Assembly (NCBI GenBank): GCA_963708155.1
Contig: OY970183.1
Span: 2,542,001-2,606,000 of the forward strand
Length of the DNA stretch: 64,000 nucleotides
Reading direction: 5' to 3'
Source of the DNA: Methylovirgula sp963708155
GTDB lineage: Bacteria; Pseudomonadota; Alphaproteobacteria; Rhizobiales; Beijerinckiaceae
Positions 46,827-57,172 of the stretch are shown one piece after another. The position numbers and the translations under genes are program-made. The notes under the pieces were generated by a model that saw nothing but the letters and a program-made list of their open reading frames with translations, had not been told where the DNA came from and did no database searches. The stretch's first letter is position 1, and every line of letters begins with the position of its first letter.

Positions 46827-48240
46827 TTAAAGTTTGGCGAACGCGTCCGTATCGGCGTGGCTGGCCTTCCATTCATCGAGATCGCGGGCGGCGCGGGCGG
46901 AGAGCGCGCGTTTTCTCGCGGCGGCCTTGTCGGCTCCCCGAAGACGCTTTCCGTCTTCCGCCTTGACCGCACTTTCGAGTGGCGGAAACAGGCCGAAATT
47001 GACGTTCATCGGCTGGAACGAGGCGCGGCCGGCATCGATAACTTCGATGTGGCCGCCGGTGATGTGGTTGACGAGCGCGCCGAGTGCGGTGGATGGCGGG
47101 GGCGCCTCCAGCGGCAGGCCGAGACGCTCGGCCGCGGCAAGCCGGCCGGCAAGCAGGCCGACGGCGGCGCTTTCGACATAGCCCTCGCAGCCGGTGATCT
47201 GGCCGGCGAAGCGCAGCCGCGGTTCGGCCTTGAGCCGCAATCGCGCGTCGAGAACCTTCGGCGAATTGAGGAAGGAATTGCGATGCAGGCCGCCGAGCCG
47301 TACGAAATTCGCATTTTCGAGGCCGGGGATGGTGCGGAAGAGCGCGACTTGCCCGGCATGTTTCAGCTTGGTCTGGAAGCCGACCATGTTGAACAAGGTG
47401 CCGAGCTTGTTGTCCTGCCTCAATTGCACGACGGCGTAGGGCTTTTTGCCGGGCTCATGCGGGTTGGTGAGGCCGAAGGGTTTCATCGGGCCGTGCCGCA
47501 AGGTTTCGCGGCCCCGCTCCGCCATCACTTCAATGGGCAGGCAGCCGTCGAAATAGGGCGTTGCCTCGAAGTCTTTGAAGGCGGTCTTCTCGCCGGCAAG
47601 CAGGCCATCGATGAAAGCCTCGTATTGGTCGCGCGAGAGCGGGCAATTGATGTAGTCGGCGCCGTCGCCCTCCGGCCCAACGCGGTCATAGCGCGACTGG
47701 AACCAGGCTTTGGTCATGTCGATCGTCTCGCGCTCGACGATGGGCGCGATCGCGTCGAAAAAGGCGAGGTCGGCTTCGCCGGTCAAGCCGCGGATCGCTT
47801 CGCCCAGCGCCGGCGAGGTGAGCGGGCCGGTGGCGATGATCACCTGATCCCAATCGGGCGGCGGCAGGCCCGCGATCTCGTCACGGACAATGCTGACCCG
47901 CGGGTTTGCGGCGAGGGCCGCAGTGACATGCTGCGCGAAGCCTTCGCGGTCGACCGCAAGTGCGCCGCCCGCCGGCACCTTATGCGCATCGGCGGCGGCG
48001 AGGATAAGCGAGTTCGAGCCGCCGCATCTCGCGGTGCAGGATGCCGATGGCGCTGGTCTCGGGATCATCGGCGCGGAAGGAATTCGAGCAGACGAGTTCG
48101 GCGAAGTCGCCGGTCTGGTGCGCCGGTGTCGTGCGTACCGGGCGCATTTCATGCAGCACGACAGGCAGGCCGAGCCGGGCGATCTGCCAGGCGGCTTCCG
48201 AGCCAGCCAACCCCGCGCCGATGATGTGGACGGGCTTCAC
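46827..48240 (-). CDS. trmFO: Methylenetetrahydrofolate-tRNA-(uracil-5-)-methyltransferase, frameshifted
   Basis: Makes m5U54 in the tRNA T-loop using folate and FAD. About 470 residues from GTG 48240: FAD-binding HIIGAGLAGSEAAWQIARLG, HEMRP, VCSNSFRADDPETSAIGILH, then after one extra base near 48013 LILAAADAHKVPAGGALAVDREGF, DKLG-type TLFNMVGFQTKL, GLHRNSFLNSP, GQITGCEGYVESAA and PMNVNFGLFPPL. Catalytic cysteines are in VCSNS and GCEGY. The GTG overlaps the LOG-family stop. Confidence 0.92.
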
Positions 48241-48884
48241 AGCCGCGGATCGACGGAGGTCTTGGTGCGGCCGAGGAGGGCTGTGCGTCCCGCCGCCGCT
48301 TCGAGCATCGGCAGGATATCCTCGACGGCCTCGGCAACGAGATAGCGGACCTCGAAATTCGGCTGGATAAGGCGGTGCGCGCGCATATGGGCGAAGAGAT
48401 CGAGAAGCGGCCGCCAAAATCCCCCGACATCGGCCAGCAGCACCGGCTTGGTATGACGTTCAAGCTGTACCCAGGTGAGCTGTTCGACGAGTTCCTCCAG
48501 CGTGCCGACGCCGCCGGGCAGGGCGACGAAAGCATCGGCCTTCTCGAACATCAATTGCTTGCGCTTGTGCATGTCCGGCACGACGATGAGATTTTGCGCT
48601 GCTTCAAGCGCGACTTCGCGGTCGGTCAGAAATTGCGGGATGATGCCCGTCACAAAGCCGCCGTTGGCGAGGGCGGAACGGGCAATCGCGCCCATGAGGC
48701 CGGTATTGCCGCCGCCATAGACGAGTCCGATATGCGCTGCAGCAAGGATGCGCCCGAACTTGGCGGCGGCTTCGATATAGAGCGGCTCAGCCCCTTGCGA
48801 GGAGCCGCAATAGACGCAGACGTTGCGGATGATGCCCGCCGTCGGCGCGATGAGAGACGAATCTTCCAAGTCGATATGGGTCAT
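48237..48884 (-). CDS. LOG-family nucleoside 5'-monophosphate phosphoribohydrolase-like
   Basis: 215 residues. VCVYCGSSQGAEPLYIEAA, LVYGGGNTGLMGAIA, MHKRKQLMFEKADAFVALPGGVGTLEE (PGGxGTxxE, with the catalytic Arg/Glu). The Lonely-guy family releases the base from cytokinin riboside monophosphate and related nucleotides. Whether this one makes cytokinin or recycles nucleotides is not determinable. Its stop overlaps the trmFO start (GTGA). Confidence 0.86.
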   Translation of the reverse strand: MTHIDLEDSSLIAPTAGIIRNVCVYCGSSQGAEPLYIEAAAKFGRILAAAHIGLVYGGGNTGLMGAIARSALANGGFVTGIIPQFLTDREVALEAAQNLIVVPDMHKRKQLMFEKADAFVALPGGVGTLEELVEQLTWVQLERHTKPVLLADVGGFWRPLLDLFAHMRAHRLIQPNFEVRYLVAEAVEDILPMLEAAAGRTALLGRTKTSVDPRL

Positions 48885-49125
48885 GCCGCGCTTGTCGTCC
48901 TCATGCCGGAATGGGTCAAGACGTTCGCATAAAATACAAATCTGGCGCGGAAATCGGGCGGTTGGACAGTTTCGCGCGCGTGAGCGCCGGGCGCGGGCGA
49001 AAAACCTCCGAGCGGTTTTTTTCGTACGGTTCTAAAGCTCCGATTTCGCTTCCCTATTCGCAGAAACGCGTTAAATGGGCGAACAAAGTGGAACGGACAA
49101 AGTATCCGTCGGGAGGACAGTGCCG

Positions 49126-50355
49126 ATGAAGCGTTCGCAGATTGTGGCCCTTCTCTTGGGCGCCGCCGTCGTGGCCGTTGGCGGGGCTCTGGCTTGGCGC
49201 GCGCATCTCCTTCAGACTTCGGAGCCGCAGCCGAGCGCCGGCCTTCTCGCGCCATCGGGCCACTCGCCGGAGGCCGCCACACTCATCGTGCCCCGGGCGG
49301 AGGCCCCAAAGCCGCAGCAGCAGTTTGACGAGGCGATCCCGCCCGAAGGGCCGGTGCCGCCGCCCGCCGGTGTCCAGGAACCGGCGCCGCCGCAATTCGA
49401 CACCGTGCGGGTCGAGCCCTCGGGCGACACCGTCGTTGCCGGCCACGGGCAGCCGAACGATCAGGTCGCGTTGCTCCTCAACGGCAAGGCGATCGCCAAT
49501 ATCGACGCCGACGGCGCGGGTAATTTCGTCATCATCCCGACGCCCCTTGCGCCCGGCAATTATAATCTGACGCTGGAAGCCCAGCGGCCGGGCGAGCCGT
49601 TGCGCCTCTCGCGTCAGGTTGTCACCGTCTCGGTGCCGGCGAAGGGAAAAAAAAATCTTGTCGTGGCTGTCGCCGAACCGGGCAAGCCGACCGCCGTGCT
49701 GGCCGATACCGCCGCGCCGCCGGAGGCCAAGCCCGCCGGCTCCATGCCCGCCAGCGCCAAGCCGGGCAGCCCTGCGGCGGTGATGCCAGCGCCTTCGGTG
49801 AGTTTCAAGACGACCGAAGTGGACCGCGACGGGTTTTATGCGACCGGCGCCGCGACACCTCCAGGCGAGCGTGTACGCATCTATCTCAATGGCGCGCCGC
49901 TTACCGCGGTGACAGCGGCGAAGGACGGCCACTGGTCGCTGACAGTCAAAAAGGGTCTCGCACCCGGCCGCTATGTGGCGCGCGCCGATGCGCTCGATAC
50001 AGGCGAAAAAGTCATTGCCCGCGCCGAAGTCAATTTCGATGTGCCGGTTCTCGCCGCGGCGAGCGCGCCGCCCGCGGCCCCTGCGGCGCCCGTCGCTGCG
50101 CCGGCACCGGTTCAGCAAACGGCGAGCGCTGGCGAAACGCCGGCGCCCGCTGCTGCTCCCAGCGCCAATGATGCCGTCGTCCCGCATATCGATACGACCA
50201 CGGTCGAGCGCGGTGACAGCCTGTGGCGGATCAGCCGCAAGCTGCTCGGTCATGGCATGCGCTATACGTCGATCTACGAGGCCAATGCCTCGCAGATCCG
50301 CGACCCCGATCTGATCTATCCGGGCCAGGTCTTCGTCATGCCGAAGGTGCAATAG
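49126..50355 (+). CDS. LysM peptidoglycan-binding protein with Ig-like repeats
   Basis: 409 residues from ATG 49126 behind GGGAGGACA. N-terminal signal anchor (IVALLLGAAVVAVGGALAW). Two Ig-like repeats follow (VRVEPSGDTVVAGHGQP..QVALLLNGKAIA and FKTTEVDRDGFYATGAATPPGERVRIYLNG), separated by Ala/Pro-rich linkers. The C-terminus is a LysM domain (TTVERGDSLWRISRKLLGHG, IYEANASQIRDPDLIYPGQVF). Probably anchored in the inner membrane with the LysM touching peptidoglycan. Confidence 0.85.
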   Translation: MKRSQIVALLLGAAVVAVGGALAWRAHLLQTSEPQPSAGLLAPSGHSPEAATLIVPRAEAPKPQQQFDEAIPPEGPVPPPAGVQEPAPPQFDTVRVEPSGDTVVAGHGQPNDQVALLLNGKAIANIDADGAGNFVIIPTPLAPGNYNLTLEAQRPGEPLRLSRQVVTVSVPAKGKKNLVVAVAEPGKPTAVLADTAAPPEAKPAGSMPASAKPGSPAAVMPAPSVSFKTTEVDRDGFYATGAATPPGERVRIYLNGAPLTAVTAAKDGHWSLTVKKGLAPGRYVARADALDTGEKVIARAEVNFDVPVLAAASAPPAAPAAPVAAPAPVQQTASAGETPAPAAAPSANDAVVPHIDTTTVERGDSLWRISRKLLGHGMRYTSIYEANASQIRDPDLIYPGQVFVMPKVQ

Positions 50356-50423
50356 AGGGGCGATAGCGGCGCTCGGCCGGGGCTTTTGGAATCCCGCCTG
50401 GGGTTTCGAGCGCGGCTGCCTAT

Positions 50424-52431
50424 ATGGAGAGCGAAGGCTCGAACAGGCCGCGCCCCATCCGCCAAAAGAGAAATATGCTGCAAAAAACGCCCGGTTCGCT
50501 CACGAAATCGCAGATGCCCCAGCCGTTTGCGACGCGCGCCTCCGCGACATGGGCGAAGCTATGGCCCTATGTCTGGCCGAGCGGCCGACGCGATCTGCAA
50601 TGGCGGATGTTCGCGACCCTGGCTTTGTTGCTGATCGGCAAGTTCGTCACGGTCGCCGTGCCTTATGCCTTCAAATGGGCGACCGACGGTCTGGTCGGCC
50701 ATTCCGCCGCGCACCACATATTCGGCTTCGTCGCCGGACCGCTGGCGCTGACCTTGCTCTACGGTCTGCTGCGCGTCGCGATGGCGGCGCTTACCCAGGC
50801 GCGCGATGCGGTTTTCGCCGCCGTCGCCATGAATGCCGTGCGCCGGCTCGCCAACGACGTCTTCGTGCACCTGCATCTGTTATCGCTGCGCTTTCATCTT
50901 GAACGGCGCATCGGCGGCCTGACGCGCATTCTCGAACGCGGACGCGACGCGATCGAGACGATTGTGCGGACGGTCGTTCTCGTCGCGACGCCGACGGCGG
51001 TCGAATTCCTGCTGATCCTTGCTGTCTTCCTCGTGCAGTTCGACTGGCGCTATACGCTCACCGTCGCGGTCATGATCGCGGCCTATATGGCCTTCACCTT
51101 CACGGCTACCAACTGGCGCATCAATATCCGCCGAACGATGAACGAGAGCGATGTCGATGCCAATACCAAGGCGCTCGACAGCCTGCTGAATTACGAGACC
51201 GTGAAATATTTCGGCGCCGAGGCGCGCGAGGCCGCGCGCTACGACAAATCGATGGCGCGCTATGAGGAGACCAGCACGAGATCCTATACGTCGCTGACTT
51301 TTCTGAATTTCGGTCAGGCGCTGATTTTCTCGATCGGACTTACCGCGGTGATGGCGCTGAGCATTGCCGGCATCCGCGCCGGACGCAATAGCGTCGGCGA
51401 TTTCGTCCTCGTTAACGCGATGATGATCCAGCTTTATCAGCCGCTGAACTTTCTCGGCTCGATCTATCGCGACATCCGCCAGGCGACGATCGATCTCGAA
51501 ATGATGTTCGATATTCTCGGCAAGCACCCCGAGATCGCCGACCGGCCCGGCGCGCGGGCGCTGGCGGTCGCGGGCGGTCATCTGCGCTTCGAGAATGTGC
51601 ATTTCGCCTATGATCCCGAGCGCGAGATTTTGAAGGGCATCAGCTTCGACGTGCCGCCGGGCAAGACGCTCGCCATCGTCGGCCCCTCGGGCGCGGGCAA
51701 ATCGACCATCTCGCGGCTCGATCTTCCGTTTCTATGAGCCCTCGTCCGGCGCGATCACCATCGACGGCCAGAACATCGACGCGGTGACGCAACAATCCCT
51801 GCGCGCGGCGATCGGCATGGTGCCGCAGGATACGGTGCTCTTCAACGACACGATCGCCTACAACATCCGCTATGGCCGCGCCGACGCGACGGATGCCGAA
51901 GTTCATGAGGCAGCGCGGCTGGCGCAGATCGACCGCTTCATCGAAAGTGTGCCCGGCGGTTACAGTGCGCAGGTTGGCGAGCGCGGGCTGAAACTTTCCG
52001 GCGGCGAGAAGCAGCGCGTCGCCATCGCCCGGACCATCCTCAAGGCGCCGCCGATCCTCGTTCTTGACGAAGCCACCTCGGCGCTCGACAGCTTTACCGA
52101 AGGCGAGATTCAGGATGCGCTTGACCGTGTCTCGAAAGGCCGCACGACGCTCGTCATCGCGCATCGGCTTTCGACCGTCGTCAATGCCGACGAAATCCTC
52201 GTGCTCGATCACGGCCGGATCGTCGAGCGCGGGTCGCATTCGGCGCTGCTGATCCACAATGGCGTCTATGCCGCGATGTGGAACCGGCAGAATGAAGTGC
52301 GCCGGGCCGAAGAGGTCTTGCGCCGCGCGGCACAAGAAGAACCGGGTGCGGTGCACGCGGCGCCGACCGATGAAGCCGAGCTTGAGCCGCGCTCTTACGA
52401 CGAAGATGACGCCGACGTCGCTCTGGGATAA
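50424..52431 (+). CDS. ATM1/HMT-type ABC exporter, one frameshift
   Basis: About 668 residues after removing one base near 51719. Fused membrane and ATPase domains. ATM1-type marks: TWAKLWPYVWPSGRR at the start, ALDSLLNYETVKYFGAEAREAARYD (YFNAE-like) in the membrane domain, FLGSIYRDIRQATIDLEMMFDIL, Walker A GPSGAGKST, then VPQDTVLFNDTIAYNIRYG, signature LSGGEKQRVAIARTIL and Walker B ILVLDEATSALDS. Relatives export glutathione-bound metals or sulfur species. ATG 50475 is an alternative start. Confidence 0.9.
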
Positions 52432-52487
52432 AGCATGACCCGGAGAGATACAGACTTTTCCAGCACAATCATGCGACACGAAAATTA

Positions 52488-53186
52488 ATGAGCGTCATCG
52501 ATTCCATCCGCAAACAAATCCCGCCGATCCATCCCGAGGGCTATAAGTTCATCGCGATCTTCGCGGTGATCACTCTGGTTCTCGGCTGGATCTACGATCC
52601 CCTGTTCTGGGTCGGCCTCGTGCTGACCATCTGGTGCGCCTATTTCTTCCGCGATCCGCCGCGGGTGACGCCGCTGGAAGAGGGCCTTGTTATCTCGCCG
52701 GCGGACGGCATGGTTTCGGCGGTCGGGCCGGCCGCGCCGCCGCCGGAACTGGGGCTCGGCGCCGAGCCCTTGCTGCGCATTTCGATCTTCATGTCCGTCT
52801 TCGACGTTCATGTGAACCGCGCGCCGATGGCCGGCCGCGTCGCCAAGATCGCTTATCGGCCGGGTCTTTTCCTCAATGCCGATCTCGACAAGGCGAGCGA
52901 GGACAATGAGCGCAATGGCCTCACGGTCGATACCGCCGCCGGGCGGGTCGGGGTGGTCCAGATCGCCGGCCTCATCGCGCGGCGCATCGTTTGTTTCGTT
53001 TCCCAGGGCGACAGCCTCGAAGCCGGCGAGCGCTTCGGCCTGATCCGCTTCGGTTCGCGCGTCGATGTCTATCTGCCGCATGGCGCGCGGGCGCTCGTAG
53101 CTGTCGGGGCGCGCGCTTTGGCCGGCGAGACGATCCTTGCCGATTTCAACGCCGCCGCGCCGCCCCGCCGCTTCGCCACGGACTAA
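52488..53186 (+). CDS. psd: Phosphatidylserine decarboxylase proenzyme
   Basis: 232 residues, the short alphaproteobacterial type. Membrane hairpin near residues 20-50, VTPLEEGLVISPADGMVSAVG, ISIFMSVFDVHVNRAPMAGRV (conserved HVNRxP), and the self-cleavage/pyruvoyl site RFGSRVDVYLP (Gly-Ser) near residue 190. Produces phosphatidylethanolamine. Directly followed by pssA, which makes its substrate. Confidence 0.94.
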   Translation: MSVIDSIRKQIPPIHPEGYKFIAIFAVITLVLGWIYDPLFWVGLVLTIWCAYFFRDPPRVTPLEEGLVISPADGMVSAVGPAAPPPELGLGAEPLLRISIFMSVFDVHVNRAPMAGRVAKIAYRPGLFLNADLDKASEDNERNGLTVDTAAGRVGVVQIAGLIARRIVCFVSQGDSLEAGERFGLIRFGSRVDVYLPHGARALVAVGARALAGETILADFNAAAPPRRFATD

Positions 53187-53239
53187 AAGCCAGGCCGCGG
53201 CGATTTCCGCGCGCGGCGATTTGCTTTAAGAAGGCGCGC

Positions 53240-54113
53240 ATGAGCGATCCTTTGCCGAGACGATTTTCGGTCCATTCGGAAGCCCCGGCCGAGCCGGGTG
53301 CAGCGACGCCGGGTGAGCGCCGCCTTGGCCTCGTGCGCGGGCGCCGCATCCGGCCGGTGCCGTTGCGCATCATCCTGCCGAACCTCGTCACGCTGCTCGC
53401 TCTATCGATGGGGCTGACCGGCATACGCTTCGCCGTCGAAGGGCAATTCCAGATCGCCGTCCTCGTTGTCATCATTGCCGCCATTCTCGACGGTCTCGAC
53501 GGGCGTCTGGCGCGGGCTCTGCGCGGCACGTCGCGCTTCGGCGCGGAACTCGAACTCGCTGGCGGATTTCGTCGATTTCGGCGTCGCGCCGGCGCTCATC
53601 CTCTATTTGTGGAATCTGCATGAGGTGAAGAGCCTCGGCTGGTTCGCGGCGCTCGTCTTCGCCATTGCCTGCGCGCTGCGGCTCGCCCGCTTCAATGTCT
53701 CGCTCGACGATCCCAACCCGCCGGCATGGGAGGGCCAATTCTTTACCGGCATGCCGGCCCCGGCCGGCGCCGTGCTCTCCCTGCTGCCGCTCTATCTCAA
53801 CTTTTCCTTCCTGGCGCTGCCCCCGACGCGCGTCCTCGCGCCGTTCGAGATAGGCTATGTGCTGTTCATCGCCTTTCTGATGGCGAGCCGCATCCCGCAT
53901 TTCTCAGTCAAGAAGATCGGCCGGATTCCGCGCGAATATGTGATTGTCGTCCTCTTCGCCATCGCCGCGGTCGTCTTGCTGCTGGCGACTTTCCCCATGG
54001 AAATGCTGGCCTGCCTCAGCCTCGGCTATCTCGCCACTATCCCTTTCGCCGTCCTCAAATATAAAGCCTTTGCGGCCAACGCGGGCGCGGCCGGGGGCGA
54101 GAAAGCCGCGTGA
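53240..54113 (+). CDS. pssA: CDP-diacylglycerol-serine O-phosphatidyltransferase, one frameshift
   Basis: About 290 residues from ATG 53240 (MSDPLPRR). CDP-alcohol transferase motif D-G-x2-D-G-R-x-A-R (ILDGLDGRLARALRG) followed, after one extra base in CTCGAACTCG at 53549-53558, by SLADFVDFGVAPA supplying the last Asp pair. Seven or eight helices. Makes phosphatidylserine for psd. The break falls inside the active-site motif, so without correction the product would be dead. Confidence 0.92.
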
Positions 54114-54208
54114 GAGCCTGCGGCGCGGCAGTTCACAAATGCGGCGTTCTCGATTAGGGTCCGCGCCTCGCGCCACGGAGCCCGCGGGGCTTCAGCAGAA
54201 GGAATCAA

Positions 54209-54427
54209 ATGTCGAAAGAAGAATTGCTCGAGTTTCCGGGCGTCATTACCGAATTGCTCCCGAATGCGACCTTCCGGGTCAAGCTCGAGAATGATCACGA
54301 AATCATCGCCCATACGGCCGGAAAGATGCGCAAGAACCGCATCCGCGTCTTGACCGGCGACAAAGTCCTCGTCGAAATGACTCCCTACGACCTGACCAAG
54401 GGTCGCATCACCTATCGTTTCAAATAA
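54209..54427 (+). CDS. infA: Translation initiation factor IF-1
   Basis: 72 residues, single S1/OB domain: LEFPGVITELLPNATFRVKL, GKMRKNRIRVLTGDKVLVEM and YRFK at the end. Start ATG 54209 with an AGAAGGA ribosome-binding site. Followed by maf and yacG, as commonly in Rhizobiales. Confidence 0.97.
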   Translation: MSKEELLEFPGVITELLPNATFRVKLENDHEIIAHTAGKMRKNRIRVLTGDKVLVEMTPYDLTKGRITYRFK

Positions 54428-54441
54428 ACCGAGCGGCGGCC

Positions 54442-55081
54442 GTGAGCGGCGAAAGCAAACCCTGGCGGCCAAAACTGATTCTCGGCCTCGGCCTCGGTCC
54501 GCAGGCTTGAGCTGTTGCAGCAGATCGGGCTCGATCCCGACGCCTTGATCCCCGCCGACCTCGACGAAACCCCCAACAAGGGCGAGTTGCCCCGCGCGCT
54601 GGCCGTTCGGCTCGCCAACGAAAAGGCGGCGGCTGCGGCGAGGATCGCTGCCCAACGCCCGGAACTCGAGGGCGCCTTTCTGCTCGCGGCGGATACGGTC
54701 GTGGCGGTCGGGCGGCGGATTTTCCCGAAATGCGAAATCGTCGATGAGGCGACCCAATGCCTGCGGCTGCTCTCGGGCCGGGTGCACCGCGTCTATACCG
54801 GCGTCACGCTGATTACGCCCAAGGGCGGCAAGCGCCACCGCCTGGTGGAGACGCGGGTGCGCTTCAAGCGCTTTTCCAGCGAGGATATGGAGGCCTATCT
54901 CGCCTCCGGCGAATGGCGCGGCAAGGCCGGCGGCTATGCCATCCAGGGGCTCGCCGGGGCCTTTGTCGTCAAGCTCGTCGGCTCCTATACCAGCGTCGTT
55001 GGTCTGCCGCTCAATGAGACCGTCTCTTTGCTTGCAGGCGAGGGCTTTCCGACGCATCTCTTCTGGCTCAATCGCGTTTGA
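54442..55081 (+). CDS. maf: Maf-family nucleotide pyrophosphatase, one frameshift
   Basis: 212 residues after removing one base near 54483. Start GTG 54442. The expected N-terminal loop LILASAS-x-RRLELLQQIG appears once CTCGGCC is read as CTC GCC. Then ADLDETP, ANEKAAAAA, LLAADTVVAVGRRI, YTGVTLITP, YLASGEWRGKAGGYAIQG and VGLPLNETVSLL. Hydrolyses non-canonical nucleoside triphosphates (house-cleaning). The gene sits 14 bases past infA. Confidence 0.9.
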
Positions 55082-55101
55082 ACGCCGTTCGACGGAGTGC
55101 C

Positions 55102-55311
55102 ATGACGCCGAAATCCGAGAGCGCTGGCGGCCCCGCGCCAGCGCGAATCTGCCCGATTTGCGGCAAGCCGGAGAGCCGGGTCGAACGCGAGCGGCCGTTC
55201 TGCTCGCGCCGCTGCGCCGATATCGATCTGCATCGCTGGCTCAGCGGCGCCTACGCGGTGCCAGCGCGGCCGGAGGAAGAGCGACGAACGGCCGGAGCAA
55301 GCGCAGCCTGA
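55102..55311 (+). CDS. yacG: Zinc-binding gyrase inhibitor YacG
   Basis: 69 residues from ATG 55102. Four-cysteine zinc site: CPICGKP and FCSRRCADIDLHRWLSG, then the YAVPARPEE tail. In E. coli YacG binds GyrB and inhibits gyrase. It follows maf by 20 bases. Confidence 0.92.
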   Translation: MTPKSESAGGPAPARICPICGKPESRVERERPFCSRRCADIDLHRWLSGAYAVPARPEEERRTAGASAA

Positions 55312-55325
55312 GCCGGACTAGGCGC

Positions 55326-56120
55326 ATGTTTTTCGTCGCCTCGAAGCTCTTCTGGGCTCTGATCGAACCGTTCAACTTCCTGATGATCCTGGGTCTCATC
55401 GGGGTCGCGTTCTGCTTCGGAGGCTGGCGTCGGCTCGGGGGCGGGTTGTGCATCGCGGCGTTGCTGGCGCTGTCGATCGTCAGCTTTTCGCCGCTTGGCG
55501 GCATCCTGCTGCGCCCGATCGAGGATCGTTTCCCGCTACCCGGGACGGGCCTTGCGGCGCCAACCGGGATCATCGTGCTCGGCGGCAGCCTCGATGAGGA
55601 TCTGACTGCGGCGCGGCATGAGCCGATCCTGATGGAACTCGGCGGCCGGGTGACGGCAGGCGCGGCGCTTGCCCGCCGCTTCCCCCAGGCGCGACTGATC
55701 TTCACCGGCGGCTCCTCCAGCCTACGGCCGAGTGGGGCGGACGAGGCGACCGGGGTACGCGATCTGTGGCTTTCGCTCGGCGTCGACCCCGCGCGGATGA
55801 CCTTCGAGACGAAATCCCGCAACACTTGGGAGAACGCGCTGTTCACCCGCGCGCTGATCAAACCGCGGCCGGATGAGACCTTCCTGCTTGTCACGGCCGC
55901 CTGGCACATGCCGCGCGCGATGGGCGTTTTTCGCAAGCTCGGCTATCGGGTTATCGCCTATCCGTCGGATTACATGACGCTGGGGGATCGCCGCGATTTT
56001 TCATTCATCCATCTCGGCTTCGGTGAATTGGTCATGTTTCAATTTGCGGTGCATGAATGGATCGGCCTGACCGCCTATCATTTCACCGGCAAGACCAGCG
56101 CCTGGTTCCCGGCGCCGTGA
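55326..56120 (+). CDS. YdcF/ElyC-family membrane protein (DUF218)
   Basis: 264 residues from ATG 55326. Two N-terminal helices (FNFLMILGLIGVAFCF; LCIAALLALSIVSF) then a DUF218 domain: GIIVLGGSLDE, GRVTAGAALARRFPQARLIFTGG, ETKSRNTWENALF and LLVTAAWHMPRAMGVFRKLGY. Relatives (SanA, ElyC) affect envelope and peptidoglycan precursor homeostasis. Its start is 14 bases after yacG. Confidence 0.85.
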   Translation: MFFVASKLFWALIEPFNFLMILGLIGVAFCFGGWRRLGGGLCIAALLALSIVSFSPLGGILLRPIEDRFPLPGTGLAAPTGIIVLGGSLDEDLTAARHEPILMELGGRVTAGAALARRFPQARLIFTGGSSSLRPSGADEATGVRDLWLSLGVDPARMTFETKSRNTWENALFTRALIKPRPDETFLLVTAAWHMPRAMGVFRKLGYRVIAYPSDYMTLGDRRDFSFIHLGFGELVMFQFAVHEWIGLTAYHFTGKTSAWFPAP

Positions 56121-56332
56121 CGCCGATTTTCGCGGCAAAAACACTCAACATTTTGAGCGATCACGATTTTTTGGCCGGATGGTTCCGTTCGGCGCGAAAG
56201 CACGCTACTGGAAAAGCGACTTGCCTCAAGCCCCATAAGCCAATAAATCCGCGCAGATTTTCAGGCTTGAACAAGAAATAGTCCGCTTTCGGCGAGACCG
56301 AAGGCGCGAGCGAAAGTAGGGAAGGAAAGAGA

Positions 56333-57169
56333 ATGCGTTTTTTGTGGTTGGTTACGGCCATCGCGCCGCTGGCGCTGGCGAGCGCGCCGGCCTTCGCAAT
56401 CGATCCAATCGATATTCAGCATTGCTTGCAGATGGGCGATGCCGACCTGACAATCCAGGGCTGCGGCAAGATCGCCGCCGACAAGACCGTCGATGCGCAC
56501 GACCGCGCCGTCGCGGCTTTCAACCTGGGGATCGGCTATTACGCCAAGAACGATCTCGATAATTCCATCAAGGCCTGGACCGAGGCCACGGCGTTCGAGC
56601 CGGGTTACGCGCACGCCTACAACAATCTCGCCAAGGCCTATCTGGCGAAGGACGATTTCGCCAAGGCGATCAGCAATTACGACGAAGCGATCAAGCTCGA
56701 TCCCAAGCACGCGCTCTCCTACAAGGGCCGTGGCATCGCCGAGTTTCTGACCGGCGATAAGGAGAAAGCCAAGGCGGATTTCACGCAGGTTCTGGCGCTG
56801 ACGCCCAGCGACACCTATGCGCTGCTTTGGCTCGAATTGACCAAGCGCCGGCTCGGCGACAAGCCCTCCGATCTCGCCAAGGCGAGCACGCAGGTTAACA
56901 TGGGCGCCTGGCCCGGGCCTCTCGTGCTGCTCTATGCGGGACAATCGACGCCACATGACGTCATCATCGCAGCCCAGCACGTCGATCAGAAAATCTCCAA
57001 GGCCCGGATGTGCGATGTCGGCTTCTATGCTGGCGAACTCTCGCTGGCCGAGGGCGACAAGGACGAGGCGGCCACGTTGTTCAATCACGCGCTCGACGTG
57101 TGCTTCAATTCGGTTGAGGAGCGCACCGCCGCTGCGGCCGAGCTCAAGGCTTTGGGGCAGAAGGACTAG
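56333..57169 (+). CDS. Exported TPR-repeat protein
   Basis: 278 residues. Signal peptide MRFLWLVTAIAPLALAS, cleavage after AFA. At least three tetratricopeptide repeats: AVAAFNLGIGYYAKNDLDNS, AHAYNNLAKAYLAKDDFAKA, ALSYKGRGIAEFLTGDKEKA, plus a degenerate fourth. The C-terminal part has Cys residues (RMCDVGFY, DVCFNS). Similar in layout to NlpI-type scaffold proteins but without a lipobox. Partner unknown. Confidence 0.82.
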   Translation: MRFLWLVTAIAPLALASAPAFAIDPIDIQHCLQMGDADLTIQGCGKIAADKTVDAHDRAVAAFNLGIGYYAKNDLDNSIKAWTEATAFEPGYAHAYNNLAKAYLAKDDFAKAISNYDEAIKLDPKHALSYKGRGIAEFLTGDKEKAKADFTQVLALTPSDTYALLWLELTKRRLGDKPSDLAKASTQVNMGAWPGPLVLLYAGQSTPHDVIIAAQHVDQKISKARMCDVGFYAGELSLAEGDKDEAATLFNHALDVCFNSVEERTAAAAELKALGQKD

Positions 57170-57172
57170 TCT

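Noticed and set aside
46857..48224. 455-residue plus-strand frame opposite trmFO
   Set aside because: Antisense shadow despite its length; trmFO motifs are unambiguous.
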